From NCBI GenBank assembly GCA_026874595.1, contig CM049312.1, positions 64,510,929-64,574,928 of the forward strand: a stretch of DNA of 64,000 bases, given 5' to 3'. The stretch comes from Sipunculus nudus. Lineage: Eukaryota > Annelida > Sipuncula > Golfingiida > Sipunculidae. Shown here piece after piece: positions 21,889 to 34,599 of the stretch (the stretch's first letter is position 1; each line of letters begins with the position of its first letter). A program made the translations under genes and the position numbers. Below the pieces are notes generated by a model. It made no database searches, was not told where the DNA came from, and was given only the letters and a program-made list of their open reading frames with translations.

Positions 21889-22615
21889 ATTAATTAAGGG
21901 TATCCTTGGATATCATGCCTGTTATGATAGTGTACAAACCATGCATACACCTGGTGAATGTAAAATTAGTAATACTGACGCAAAAATAGTTTACTTAACC
22001 AGTAGACATCATCTTATTTTGTAAGTACAGTGAAACTTGTATAATAAGACTTTCCGTGGGACTGGCCAAAATTCACGGGTGGTCTTATTAGATAGGTGGT
22101 CTTTCATGCAGGTTTCACTGTAGTTGACATTAGCGGATACTGATGCTGCTGTCTTGTTCATATTTTATATGCATTGCTGCATCTCTGTTTCAGTAAAAAT
22201 AATCCCACCAGAAATTAGCCATAATCTTAATTAGTTAACCAAATTTACATATTAACAGATTTGTAATATATGTAACTGAAGCCATTCAAAACATGTTTAA
22301 ATGATTATTATCACTATTTTGTGTTCGTTGAAATACACACAAATCGTGATATAACCCAAAGAGATCGCTTCAGCATGATCAATTAAAAAAAATTGTCCCT
22401 CTCTAAGAGGCAAAGGTTGTTTTTTAGCCTATATTGAATTTGACGGTGGCTCTAAATCGTCATCACGCAACTCCTCTTTAGCTACACCTTAGGAAATGAA
22501 TATTTTAGTTTTATTTGAAGTTTTGAGATTGAAGCCAGGTATGCCCAAATTTGTAATATTTTCCCGTAAAAGGTTAATAATTTGACATTTTATGAAATAT
22601 CGCGAACAATGATTT
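21889..22615. other. No gene seen
   Basis: Likely 3' UTR and downstream DNA of the EGF-CCP gene. No exon or named repeat seen; the poly(A) site was not identified. Confidence 0.4.
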
Positions 22616-23110
22616 AGAACTCGAGTCCAGACTTGGACTCAAATCAGGACTCGTCCACTTTTTAGGGACTCGGACTCGGACTTGGACTCGAGGGTCCTGG
22701 ACTCGGACTTGAACTCCGACTCAGAGGTTAGGACTCGAGAAGTCAGTCCATCTCAAGTCCAGTAAAAATCTGTCACATATTAGAAGGCTGTTATGCATGT
22801 GCGAAATACTATCATTTTCGTACAAAAAGACTATTAATGCCAAGCTTTAGCTCTCCACCAGGAGCTGAATGAAATTAAACGTGTTAATAAAATACATATA
22901 TGTACACTAATGTAAAATACACATGATAATCCCAGATATTGATATTAAATCACATTTGTAAGGAGATATGTATTGGACTTGGACTCGAACCTCAATGACT
23001 CGTACTTGGACTCGAGAGGCCTGGGCTCAGACTTGGACTCGAGAGGCCTGGGCTCAGACTTGGACTCGAGAGGCCTGGGCTCAGACTTGCACTCGGACTC
23101 TGATGGTGTG
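22616..23110. repeat. GGACTC word repeats and 27-bp minisatellite
   Basis: Two blocks (22616-22760 and 22975-23110) are built from GGACTC/TTGGACTCG words. Within the second, a 27-bp unit containing CGAGAGGCCTGGGCTCAGA repeats three times without change at 23005-23085. The open minus-strand frame across it (repeating RPLESKSE) is a product of the repeat. Confidence 0.9.
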
Positions 23111-23149
23111 GACTCGTCAACATCACTGACCACGATGTGTCTATCGTAA

Positions 23150-23290
23150 CGCCTTCTGTCAGAAACTACGCCAGTGTTTTCAGCGGGCCAACTCGATCCA
23201 TTGAAAACCCGTCCCGCTCAATCTGGACCGAAGTCGCGCGTACCTGTTTCAACAAATGAACGGGTATTATGCTAGTGTTATACATAATAC
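23150..23290. repeat. Dispersed repeat (CAGAAACTACGCCA family), copy 1
   Basis: CAGAAACTACGCCAGTGT, CTCGATCCATTGAAAACCC and GCGCGTACCTGT are shared with 45480-45730 and 45940-46200. Non-coding. Confidence 0.6.
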
Positions 23291-23976
23291 CAATATTTTA
23301 ACTGATACACATATCTCTGCATGCTGAAACACGAATTTTTATCATGTAATAGTCCACTATTTATATGGTTTACGAATTCAGCAGGCATCCGTTAAGGTGT
23401 TAAGACATTACTGTTCACATTTAGCTTTGAAATTCGTAATATCATTGTATCCTAAAGTGGTTAAGTGAAAAAATACTGGCACAAAATCTTCTCGAACTCT
23501 GGTATAGTTAATAAAGAAACATGTGGCGTTTGCATATCCAGACGTAATTAACACGGGTTATTATGGCTTATGAATACGGGTTTGGATATCGCAACGTATG
23601 ACTACGGGTTGCAGATGACGTTATGACAGGAAGATGACACTCATAGGTGCAACAGCATGATACACGTGTTCCGAACCATGCTCGGTCCTTTAATTTGTAT
23701 ATTTAAAAGATCTAAATGTTAAATTAAAAAAAAATGAGAAACATATCTTCGTCTACCTGAAACGCAAACGGCTCTGGAAGACATGATACTTCCTACAGAC
23801 CTAGTACAGACTCCAAGAATACTGCACCGGATGTTCCGTGTACATTTATCTAGACTTGGTACATTGGTAAATTTGGTACATTTATCAGAAATTTATATTA
23901 TTGTAGTTGTTGGTCACTTGTCATGTATATATTTATTATGTATTTATTTATGGGATATAAACATATACACACACAC

Positions 23977-24007
<31 letters not shown>

Positions 24008-24009
<2 letters not shown>

Positions 24010-24118
24010 ATGTATCGTATACAGTTAGTTTTTATTCATGTACGACAGAACTGTTTCGTAAGTACAGCTGTTCAGCCGGCTCACTCTGCAGGTAAAACTA
24101 ACTGTAAACGATACATTA
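24008..24118. repeat. Foldback element, 25-bp arms
   Basis: The arms at 24008-24032 and 24094-24118 are reverse complements with a single mismatch (TAATGTATCGTATACAGTTA against its partner). The loop is about 61 bp. Confidence 0.85.
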
Positions 24119-24182
24119 TTAATGCTCCCCTGCATGGTTGAGCACTTTCACTATGACGTATTGAATTTCTATGTGTATTACT

Positions 24183-24228
<46 letters not shown>

Positions 24229-24230
24229 AA

Positions 24231-24377
24231 ATAAAGACGCCTTAGTGTTGACGGTTTATTTTTTCACCAGCTTTCGAAGCTTCGAGCTCCTTCATCAGGT
24301 GTCACGTCTGAAGGAGCTCTACGCTTCGAAAGCTCGGAAATGAAATAAACACTAAGTCAACACTAAGGCGTCTTTAT
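24231..24377. repeat. 147-bp foldback (MITE-like) element
   Basis: Outer arms of 22 bp (24231-24252 and 24356-24377) are perfect reverse complements (ATAAAGACGCCTTAGTGTTG at the start). Inner arms (GCTTTCGAAGCTTCGAGCTC and partner) pair with about two mismatches over 25 bp. TA tracts lie on both sides, as expected for insertion into TA-rich sites. Confidence 0.8.
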
Positions 24378-24419
24378 CTTATTATCTATACACTGAGAGA
24401 CTATGACTGCTACACGCAT

Positions 24420-24456
<37 letters not shown>

Positions 24457-24584
24457 GTGTGTGTGTATGTGTATATATAAAGTAAATCCTCGAAATTCGA
24501 CCATCAATGAGACCTCGATAAAGTGGTCGTATTTCCGAGATAGTCGTCTGAGCGAGGTCTTATATAAAGAGCAAAAAAAAAGAA

Positions 24585-24661
<77 letters not shown>

Positions 24662-24664
<3 letters not shown>

Positions 24665-25599
24665 CTGACTGTATGATGAATCCGAGTTAGCACAGTTAAA
24701 CATATCATATTTCATTGTAACAAGTGTTGTTTATAAAGAGAAACGTTTACGTCACGGTGTCTGCTATATATTGTAAACGTAATACTCATTACTCATTTAC
24801 TTTGAATATAGACACATTTACCGGTCTCTCTTTTTGACTCTCAATGAACAGCCTGAAACAAGGTATTTGAAATAATTTAATTAATATTCAAGTTTTCATG
24901 CTATCTGTGGATTAACGAAATAAGGTATTCACAATATTACAAATTATTTTGTGTACAATTTAAAATGAAATAAATAAAAACACATTTATGGTGAATATTG
25001 ACTTTGTATCCTGATATAGTGACGAATTAAGTCTTTATTGCCATCCTTAAAATATTATTCATTGTATGGTTGGAAAAGTTATCAGGCAATTTGATTATCA
25101 CCATGTGAAAAAATAAAACAAATATTTTATTGAGTCTTAATAATTATTATGTTGTAGGTATTAAGATATATAAATATAATCATATATGATATAAGCTAAT
25201 TATACTTTTATATTGTCGGAATATTATATTTATGTAATATATGCATATACAATATTATGTTATATATCAGCATAATAATATATATTTAATGTTATATTTA
25301 ACATATATAATATAATCTAGCTATTGTTATATTGTCTGTAATGTTTATTATTCATGGGCACACTAATCAGTGGCGAATCCAGAGGGGGCGCCCGCGGCTG
25401 CGGCGCATTCTGCTGCAATATCTCTCCTTTGATCTGTTTATTTTCCCAATTTTCGTGATTATTTTATTTTTTTTTTAGCCTTTCCTTTGTAATAATTAGC
25501 AATTAGATCTCTTTTAATTTATCAGAATAGTATCACTTTCAAATTCATTAGTTGAGGATATTTATGAACAGCTGCAGAACAGGTGCAGAGCGCCAGGCC
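24662..25599. other. No gene seen
   Basis: Very AT-rich, with TATA/ATAT strings at 25150-25330. No exon, RNA gene or repeat family was recognised. Confidence 0.5.
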
Positions 25600-26010
25600 T
25601 GGCTTTGGGTCGACCTTGAACAATCTCACTTCTCCTGTAATGATACCGGTACTCGAACTCACGACCTGTGCTCTGCTGAGTGCTGTGTGCAGTCGAGACC
25701 ACAGAAGCCGGTTATTTGCAAAGACTTCAACGTATTGATCAGTTCTTTACCCCAAGCATTATATTTAAAAGTTAATATTTTGCAAGTTATAAAGGTAGAA
25801 GCGCTGTTTCACCATTGACATCACTATGTTTAAAACGAGTGAAATTTTATAGTCAAAGTTTGAAAATATAAATATAAAACATTGAACCCCTCTAAAATTT
25901 GACCACAATCTGAAAAGACATTTATAAGAACAGTTTCTGAGGAACAGAAAAACTCCATATTTTTTGTGAAAAGTGCCTAAAAATGTCGTCTTTACATTTC
26001 GAAATTATCA
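25600..26010 (-). repeat. Dispersed repeat with tRNA-like head, copy 1
   Basis: On the minus strand CACAGGTCGTGAGTTCGAGT resembles a tRNA B-box region. The copy aligns with 28725-29130 through TTTTGCAAGTTATAAA, CACCATTGACATCA and GTGCCTAAAAATGTC. Homology extends on both sides of the tRNA-like part. Confidence 0.55.
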
Positions 26011-26719
26011 TGAAAATAATAACTTCGTGAATCAGACGCCTCATCTACACAGGGAGACGGCCATTTATAACCTGGCCTCAATTGGATATTATGTATGTAG
26101 GGTTTAAAAATCGAAAGGCAAATTTTATAATTATGGACAATGACATAAATGTTATGTTACCTTTATATTGAAACTGTCATTATTAATAATATTCGATCTT
26201 TAATCTTATCTGCCTTTCGGGGACATGAATTTCAACTCGTTCTCGTGGGTCCTCGTAAAGTTGTTAACATTCACTGCGGATATGAAATAATATCATGGAT
26301 ATCTTATGCGTAGGTTACTGCACGGTTAAGTCACGAAACAATGAAATTAGTTAAAAAGATAACCTCGTGAATATGAAGCCATCCATGCACAGTGTCTCAC
26401 TTTCTATTATTCAAGCTTTTTACCACTTAAACAAATGGTCTTTGTTAATAAGAGGTGGTCGATAAACATAGGTGGTCATCGGGCGACGTTCTACTGTGTG
26501 TCTCCAGTTTATGTAACCATTTATCCATGCACTAGACAGGCATTGCGCACTTGATACTTGTTGCTAAGAAATAAAACTGAAATGCCTCTAAACTGGACAT
26601 TTTTCAGTTCTTTGAATCCCAGTGTGTGCGTAAGTGTGTGTTAAGGCAAAAGCTCGCTTTTGCTGTAGTAATTGCATGTTATATAACGGCTCTGAAAGAT
26701 TCTAAGTGTTAAGGTACAG
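26011..26719. other. No gene seen
   Basis: Short frames only; no family or exon recognised. Confidence 0.45.

Positions 26720-26763
<44 letters not shown>
26720..26763. repeat. (TA)n microsatellite
   Basis: About 21 TA units. Confidence 0.95.
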
Positions 26764-26765
<2 letters not shown>

Positions 26766-26814
26766 TTTAAATTATTTATTAGGTTCTTATTAGGCACTAA
26801 CCTATATGACCCCA

Positions 26815-28460
26815 GCTGCCTGACAAATTATCCCCCCCCCCCCCCCACAAAACACACACACAGCAACGACAAATCACTCCTTGGCCCTTTGCTAAATTAT
26901 CCCGCATCCGGGAAATGACATATGTCAGCCCTCAAGAATATAGCAAACCTGACCAATTGCTTTATATCAATATGACAAATTATTCAAGGTCTCTACTAAT
27001 TACTCTGTTTTCCTTCCGAAGAATTACATATGCTTCTGCTAACAAATCACTCCTTGTCCATACTGACAAATTACAGCAACACAGTCCTCTCAAGGATTTT
27101 TAATGAGATTTAAAACTTCTTGGTCAGGCCATTTATTAGTCTAGGTATGTATTTAATTATCTTTGCCAATCCTTTTTAAATGCCTGATGTCCTTACTGGC
27201 CACTTCTTGTTTATCCTGATTAGTGAAATTATAATATCCCCAATGTAAATTATAATGGTCTTGCTAAAAACTTTGCTGGATGTAAAAATGAGCTGATTAC
27301 TCATGCCTCTACTTACTTTATCCATGCCCATACTAACTAATTACTTCACATCCGTGTTGATTAATTATTCTCTTCTCTTGATAGACTGGTTTCTGTATAC
27401 TATAATGTGACGACTATAGGAAAAAATAGAGAGTAGAACCAGCCTATTCTCTTGATTAATATTCAAGGTTCTTTTCTGAAATACCCCTGGTCGATACCAA
27501 AAGAACGGCCTGATTATCCCATGTGCCTCTGATTACATTTTCAATAATGATAAATTACGTCTATTCTAAGCCGTTTAGTCCTTGTGGTTCTAGCTCAGTA
27601 CACCTAATTTATGCAGAATATAATCAGACTGTGTCTATCTTAATTGCAACACACTCCTAGTATATTACATCATGTCCCTCTTGACATATCATTACATGAC
27701 CCACCATACAACTTACTCCATCTCAACCGTGAAACTGCTCCTGGCTTATTACACAATGCTAATAAGCCTACTGACGTATTTCCCCGTGTCATCACACTCT
27801 GTCATATCCTACCTGATTGATTTCGTGTCCCTACCTGTTACAGATTTCGACATTTACATTCGCCCACTCGCCCGTAGCAAAATCAAATAGCGTTTGGAAG
27901 AGTGAAATTCTCTTTGAACTCGCCCGGGGGCGAGTTTATTTTTGTCAGTCCAGGCCCTCGATAAATATGTATTTAAAACCATGAGAACGGATGGTAATTC
28001 ATAAAAAAATAAATGTTAATAATCATGTGTTTTTTTACCCAGCTGTCCCCGGGGCGAGTGCTTCTTTTTTGCCTTCATGTACTTTTATACTCCATTGTCT
28101 CCAGTTTTTCGTATCCCCTAACAAATAATTTCATGTTGTTACCTACTTGTCGCTTAATATAATTCTAACTTAGTAACTAGCACCATGTCAGCCTTTATCA
28201 ATTACGTCTGGTCCCTCACAATAAACTGTACTCTGTTGACCTATTGAATAACTGCGGACTAATACAGACTATTGCTTCATGTCATTCATCCCACATTCCC
28301 TCGTAATTCCTCCCCCCCCCCCCCCCCCCTTGTCCCCTTATTCTCTGTCAGTCCATTATAATCTGATTATCTGACAAATTACACCTTTTCTCACCTGACG
28401 TATCATTCCGTATTCCTCCTTACAAGTCGTCTAAACCAGTCCTTACTAATAAAAAACAGA
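26815..28460. repeat. Old degenerate minisatellite, about 25-bp unit
   Basis: Variants of CTGACAAATTACTCC with CTTGTCC(A/C)TACT recur throughout. Examples are TGACAAATTAT, ACAAATCACTCCTTG, TACTGACAAATTACA, ATCTGACAAATTACACC and ACCTGACGTATCATTCC. Units are too diverged to count exactly. Runs of C at 26832-26846 and 28312-28329 interrupt it. Confidence 0.6.
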
Positions 28461-28724
28461 TTTTTTAATATCGCTCTTAGTTTCCTCTTGACTAATATTT
28501 TTCAGGTTAATCATGAATAATCGGGGTCATACTTCTCCAGTCAAGTTATTCCTTGTCTAATTTTTCATTAAAATCAATTATGGCAGCCTTTAAAATACAT
28601 TTCACATTGATGCAGACGAGACCACGATTGCAAACCCTGGCATCTCGAGTCCGAATCAATCTTTTCTTGTTGTTTCGTCGTGAGTGAGGCATAGATTTTC
28701 CAATAGACTAATGAGCTCATTAAT

Positions 28725-29130
28725 GGTTGGGGTCGATTGCGAAAAAATTCAAGACAACTCGACTCATACTCGAACTCACGATCTGTAGTCTACTGGGTCC
28801 GGAGCGCTCTCTTAACCAGAGAAGACGGTAATATCTTTGTCATACGGCCTAAACATTATTTTTTTTAAGAATAACTTTTAAAAGATGATATTTTGCAAGT
28901 TATAAACATAGATGTGCATTTTCACCATTGACATCAACATGTTACGTTCCACGTTAATATCCTTATTTTAAAGAAACATATATATTAAAGCCAGCCACAC
29001 ATTAAAACATACCTACCCCACCTCGGAAAGTTTAACTACGTTATGAAAAATCATTAACGAGAATCGTAGTTAAGGAACAGATAATCCTCATACCTTTTGT
29101 ACCAGGTACCTAAAAATGTCCCCTTCTTTT
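28725..29130 (-). repeat. Dispersed repeat with tRNA-like head, copy 2
   Basis: The minus strand shows TGGTTAAGAGAGCGC (A-box-like) and ATCGTGAGTTCGAGTATG (B-box-like). It aligns with 25600-26010 over about 400 bp. A tRNA-derived SINE or a composite of one is likely. Confidence 0.6.
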
Positions 29131-29235
29131 TTTTAGATTAAATTAACCTGGGAATCGGTTCATTCACCTGAGGATCTGGTCGAATCCCGTGAAACAGTCT
29201 GTAGTGTTGTTTTTTCTCCTGAGTTTTCTTCAGTG

Positions 29236-29237
<2 letters not shown>

Positions 29238-29306
<69 letters not shown>
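29238..29306. repeat. (TA)n microsatellite
   Basis: About 34 TA units. Confidence 0.97.
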
Positions 29307-29307
<1 letters not shown>

Positions 29308-29651
29308 GAGGCATTATTTATTAAGTAATATTGCGGACAATTTCACTGCTGCATTGGCACGCAGCAAATAAGGCATTCGAGATGCCTCCTTATCAGTATC
29401 GATCTCGATGTATACACATAATATGTATCTACATGAGTTCATTTGAATTCATCGTTAACATTCTCTCAGTCACATGGATAAATACAATAATTACAGGCAT
29501 GACCGCGGGCCATCTTGAAAAGCAAATGGCCACCATGCATCTTTGATTTACTGGTGGATATTTCTTTATTTCATAAAAGAACTAAGCAGATAAAAAAAAA
29601 AATGCCTGTTCAAAAATTGAACGGATATTGATAGGTCTATGAGGATTCCAA

Positions 29652-29940
29652 CCTATATCGTAATGGTTAGGGCGCTGGACTTCTAGCCTAAGTCTTTACC
29701 ACAAGGGTGCGCTCTCTCGACCCAAGAGTGAATGGGTACTGGTCACGGGAGGAAGGCAAATGTAGAACAAATAAACTTCTAGCACCTGTTACATGGCTGA
29801 TTGGGTTGTATGCTCCCTAGGAAGCCGAGAAAAGCTACAAGAATGAACAAACCTGAAAGACCAGAAAGGCAAAGTGTTATAAAGTCGGATGAGACTGACA
29901 TGTTCAGTGATATCAGACTATAAACCTTTACCTTTATCTT
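29652..29940 (+). mobile_element. tRNA-derived SINE
   Basis: The head ATCGTAATGGTTAGGGCGCT carries an A-box-like segment, followed by a decayed B box (GGTGCGCTCTCTCGACCC). The body contains GGTCACGGGAGGAAGGCAAA and GCACCTGTTACATGGCTGAT. The 3' end is the short repeat AAACCTTTACCTTTATCTT. The layout is that of a Pol III SINE mobilised by a LINE. Confidence 0.7.
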
Positions 29941-29945
29941 AACAT

Positions 29946-32319
29946 GGTGGCATGATTAAATTTTGTAGCTGTTACAGGTATTCTGGAATACATGAATGTT
30001 TTTCTGCCAAATATCTGAAATTCATTCATATGTTTTAAAATCTAAATAAAACTAACCACTCTCAGAGAACGTAGTCTTTCCATATACCAGTATGTAGAGC
30101 ACATTCTTGTACATGTAAAGGGGTAACAGGCCAGTACAGTAGTTTGTAAAATATTAAGGAATAACAATGTTTATACATGTTCATGGACGGTACTGGGACC
30201 TTAATCATATATCATGGGCGCAATATGTTGGGGTTGGGGGGGGGGGGGATGGGGACTATATTATATCCTCCCCATACTTTTAAAATTGAAAGAATGAAAT
30301 GTTGCCATAAAATTTCATCGCGCTTTAATCCGTTAAAGATAAGAGGTATAACAAAAATGGCATAGTTTTGCAAACTCCCAGTGTCAGAAATTTTCAATAT
30401 TCCAATAATTGAAGCTCATTCTCATGAGATTATAGGATATGTAAATGTGAATGGATTGAAGACCTGTAGTGTGTAAACTATTAAGTAAACACTTAAAAAC
30501 TTGAAAGATTATGTTTGTAACATTGTATAATAAGGTTTATATATACCCTTATCAACACCAATGCCCATCATTCCCTGGGCGCTTAATGGACATAAACTTT
30601 GAATTGAAGACGAAGACGCCACCAAGCCAAGTAGGAAGTCGTTCCAGCCGCCACCGTGCCGGGGGGGGGGGGGGGGGCAAGTAAAGATATTCTAGGAGTC
30701 TGGAGAACAACAGCATCCACAGGCACAAACATGGAAGCCCATACATCCATCAACCGGCGCTACAGTTCGAACCACCACCACCCACTTGACTCCCCCGCTA
30801 GGATACTCCGAATACGTTAAGCCATTATCGTCATCGGCCAATCAAAAGTCTATAACTTCCTGCATGTATTCCAATTGTTCTTCAGAAAAATATAATTTTC
30901 CCGGGAGGCAAAAAATATGTAATCCAATGATATGGGACGCACTTGTGTTCATGGCCGATGTAAGACAGGTAAATATTCCTGTGGGAATAGTAAATGCAAG
31001 ATGTTACTTAACAAGATATTTCTTTACCACCATCTCCATGACGTCTATATATTATTTGGAATCATCATCCGTGATAAACACAAAATATATTCTTAAACTA
31101 TTAGATACTTAAACATTTTGCCTTTGCCATATCTGCCATATTGTTTCTACATTAAATTTACATGTTTTCAAAAGACTAACTATTATAATCTAATACTTAT
31201 AAAAGGAATTCGGTTCACGTTTGTGCGCAATGTTCTCTAAATCCGCGTTGTGTCCAATATTGTGCCATACATCATTTTAAAGGTTATTATCCCCGCAGTG
31301 ACATAGGCGATATGAAAATAAATAATTTTTAATATACATATAATTTTGAGTGATTTTTCCGGTTTTTTTTTACCGAGCACAGCCGAACTGCCTTCGGCAA
31401 TCACCGGAATGCGTGCATCGTGGTCACTTAACCTCTTACACTAAGGACTATTGTTCATATGAATAACGCTTGCTTTCAATGAGGGATTTGACCCACGTGC
31501 ATGGTCAGTTAAAGAGAAAGAGTTCAACCCAGGAGGATTAATGACAAAACCTAATTCAAGGTCCCAATTTCAGGAACAGGGCTGGGGTGGGGTTGGGTTG
31601 GGTGGTGGCGGGGTTTTAGGCCTCAGAATTTGTCTGATACGATAAAAAAAGGATGAATTGGCGGAAAATGGGATACGGACCCACTGCATGGAGTCCCGCT
31701 GGGTCTGCTTCTTCTACTTACGATTTATGCATATTTCTGTTTCCTTTTTAGGAACAGTTTCTATGCAACGTACATTTAATTAATCTTTTATGTGTGCATC
31801 ACATCAACCTGTTCTTTATACTTCCAACGATAGAAACCAGTAAAATATCAACAAAACACTTTATGCCTCCGCGTCTCATTCCGGTTCGCAATGTAAACCA
31901 TCACTGACAAGGTAAACATACCGGGTATGATTTTTGTCACCAGCACAGCGCCACAAAATAACAGTAAAAAATATTTGTACATAACGTATTCCGAGAGTAT
32001 TCCACTAAAAATCTATATTTTCATTTAACTTTTATAATAAAAAAGTAGCCAACATTCAATATCTCTAAATATATCTCCCAAACCCCGGTAAAACGCCCGG
32101 TATACCGGGTTTATCAGCTAGTGAAATTATAAAAGAAATCCCTTTTCCAAAGTATTATGCTGGTAGGGAACCTGCCGTTCATGGGTATTATTCGTTTTTT
32201 TAAATGTACACAGAATATTTCCTGCTCTTCTTATAAATGTAGCACTAAATCAAATACCTAATTAGAATCCACAGTTTTTCCCTAACGCAGACGCTTTAAA
32301 GTATAAAGCATGTAGTGTC
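29946..32319. other. No gene seen; G-rich motifs
   Basis: No exon could be supported; frames at 30786-31112 lack any coding signal. The stretch holds G runs at 30236-30248 and 30661-30677 and a guanine-quadruplex motif at 31584-31602. Confidence 0.5.
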
Positions 32320-32324
32320 ATTAA

Positions 32325-32520
32325 CCACAACCCTCTAACAGGAGCAGGAGAAATTAGGATAAAAAGCTTGTATCATAGAGAATAAGGCAAGTTTGGTTTT
32401 CAAACATTATACCGACATAGCCTATAAAAAATATACGAAAACATAAATTTGTAGGTAAATATATTGCATGTCACATTCACAATGTATACTGCAGCAAATA
32501 GAGAGTACATAATACGCCAG
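32325..32520. repeat. Dispersed repeat pair, copy 1
   Basis: Shares GCAGGAGAAATT, AGAGAATAAGGCAAGTTTG, TCACATTCACAATGTA and ACTGCAGCAAATAG with 48120-48305 in the same orientation. Confidence 0.65.
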
Positions 32521-33574
32521 GCGTTCGTCTTTTGACCTCTGCCCTCATTAATGGGGCCCAATCACCTATAAAGCATATTGAATTAACTCGAAAATAGCTT
32601 CTTCCCTTTATAATAATCTGTACCTGCCAAAATATTACCTTGAAACCTTAATGAGTGTTAAAAACAGTGGCCCTGTCTCGATCACAGATGTCAACATAGT
32701 TCGTGAGCATCATGGAGCCACAACACGTTTCAATCAAGAGATGCCCTGATTGACTTGGCCAAAAATTATGATACCTGTTCCCGCTGACTTAAACACCGCG
32801 TTTTCACGGCTCACAATCGGACCTCCGGTCACGTGGCCTTGTTATGGTAAATAGACACATGAACTGAGATATCCAACACGTGGAACCATAGCAATGTGTT
32901 TAACAGCCGTATGTGAGGAACTGAGACTGTGTCCTGGAATGGTTTTGCTGGATAGATTGTGTTGTAAACTCTATCCTAATTCAATATTTATAGATTTTGA
33001 AGGGAATCAAACTTATCCGAGATATTGTATTGGTGAATATTTATGTTGAGTGTCATAAAATAAACCATATACTTGGAAACTATAAAAAAAATACTGGACA
33101 CAACAAAGAAGCCTGCATGGTGACCCCTGGCCTCATAAAATAAACATGAATTTTACCAATAACTGAACTCGATATCGGGCCAGATAATTTATTGATAAGA
33201 AGAGTTTCGTGAAAATCCACCGATGCCCTGCATGGTTAGTTATCGCGGCGACACTAAAAGTAACGGACGGACAGACGATGGGTATACCATAGTACGTCCC
33301 ATCTAAGACGGCATGTGAAAAATCAGGCGAAACAAACTTTTAAAATTATTTATAATTCATGACGTAATACGAAGTGAAATTGGTCATTGTAATAACAATT
33401 TTCTATCATGCCATGTGGTTTTCCAAAAAAAACATAAAGAAGAAGAAATACCAACTATAATTAATTATTTTGTATATATATATATATATATATGTATACA
33501 AATATTTGTAATAATAAATGTTAGACATTCTCCATCACAGATGTTATGTCCGGTATGTTCTAGAGGTAGAGGAT
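32521..33574. other. No gene seen
   Basis: A short match to another dispersed repeat occurs at about 32550-32575 (GGGGCCCAATCACCTAT, the reverse complement of a block near 16900). A short TA tract lies at 33474-33492. Confidence 0.45.
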
Positions 33575-33976
33575 ACCACTGACCAAGGACTTGCCATTTC
33601 ATCCCATTTTCTGCCGTTCCGGGAATCGAATACCCTTCACCAGGTGAGAGAACTGAGACTGTTACTTGAATGTCCAGGCCATTCTCCACGAATGAGTTCT
33701 GTCTATGAATGTCCAGGATATATCTCATTCACACATTCATTCGCACAGCACGCTTATGCACCGAAATCGAGCCTTTGTGCCTGAGAGGCGCAAAATGCAA
33801 AATTGAAGCAAATTTACATGATTCAACTGTTTCCATAATTGTTGAAGTGTATATGCACGTGTATATGCATGGTGAGAGTGCAGCGTAACTTGTTTTCACA
33901 ATTATGCAAATGGATTACCTGCATGAATTCAGGAATTAACCATTATTGCATGCTGACATAAGGCACGAGTGCCAAG
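33575..33976. repeat. Local duplication, left copy
   Basis: Matches 34600-35150 block by block: TCTGCCGTTCCGGGAA, ACATTCATTCGCACAG, CGAAATCGAGC, ATATGCACGTGTATATGCA, TGCAAATGGATTACCTGCAT, ACGAGTGCCAA. Confidence 0.85.
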
Positions 33977-34599
33977 GGAACGCGGGTCACATGTTGTTTA
34001 CATTTACGATCATACAGGTAAGGCAGTGACTGGGTCAAATGTCAGGCCCAACATGCTTTAGTCCGTCGTTGCCAGCAGGGTTTATTCATTATGCACAATA
34101 GACCGGCGTGGAGGTTGTGTTCAGGCATCAATTGTTGGATGTTAACAGGAGGTTGCTCAAGCCCACAACAGACGGCGCTAGTTGTCGTGGATGAGCGTGA
34201 ATTATCTGCGCCAAATCCTACTCTTCTTCTTGGTCAGAACAGTCAAAGGAATCATTTCACACAAATGCACTGGGGGATCTATATACACCAATGACGAAAG
34301 TATAAATGAAATGAAAAGATTAGTATGGGCTAATAAAAAATTGCAGGTAAATAAATATGAGGGAAATGCTTCCTGACACCGCCAGGAGGGTATACGTTCA
34401 TTCCCGTTCGTGTGTGTTTGTGTGCTTGTGTGTGGGTTTGTTTACAACATAACTCACACAACCATATCATGAATCTCATGAAATTAATAGGGCATTTCGG
34501 CAAAGAATCTATAAAAAAAAGAATCGATTTTGGTGTTGATCCGGAACATGATACGGATTCGGGAACGCCATCAAAGAATATTCACAAATATAGTCACCT

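Larger units (their letters stand above)
23978..24661. repeat. Cluster of (TA)n tracts
   Basis: TA tracts at about 23978-24008, 24187-24224, 24430-24452 and 24587-24661 (about 37 units) alternate with two foldback elements described separately. Confidence 0.95.

Noticed and set aside
24270-24300. Hammerhead ribozyme on the minus strand (CTGATGA ... GAAA)
   Set aside because: The core words and a possible stem II are present, but the GAAA is followed by G, no matching NUH cleavage triplet and no stem I/III pairing could be built. Likely a chance feature of the foldback.
24382-24708. Open frames rich in IYIYIY
   Set aside because: Translation of TA microsatellites; the same holds at 9804, 26706, 29189, 33465, 43332 and 53288.
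29652-29740. A functional tRNA gene
   Set aside because: The A and B boxes are degenerate, no cloverleaf closes, and a SINE body follows; called SINE.
30786-31112. 108-codon plus-strand frame
   Set aside because: No family, no splice signal and ordinary AT-rich composition; treated as chance.
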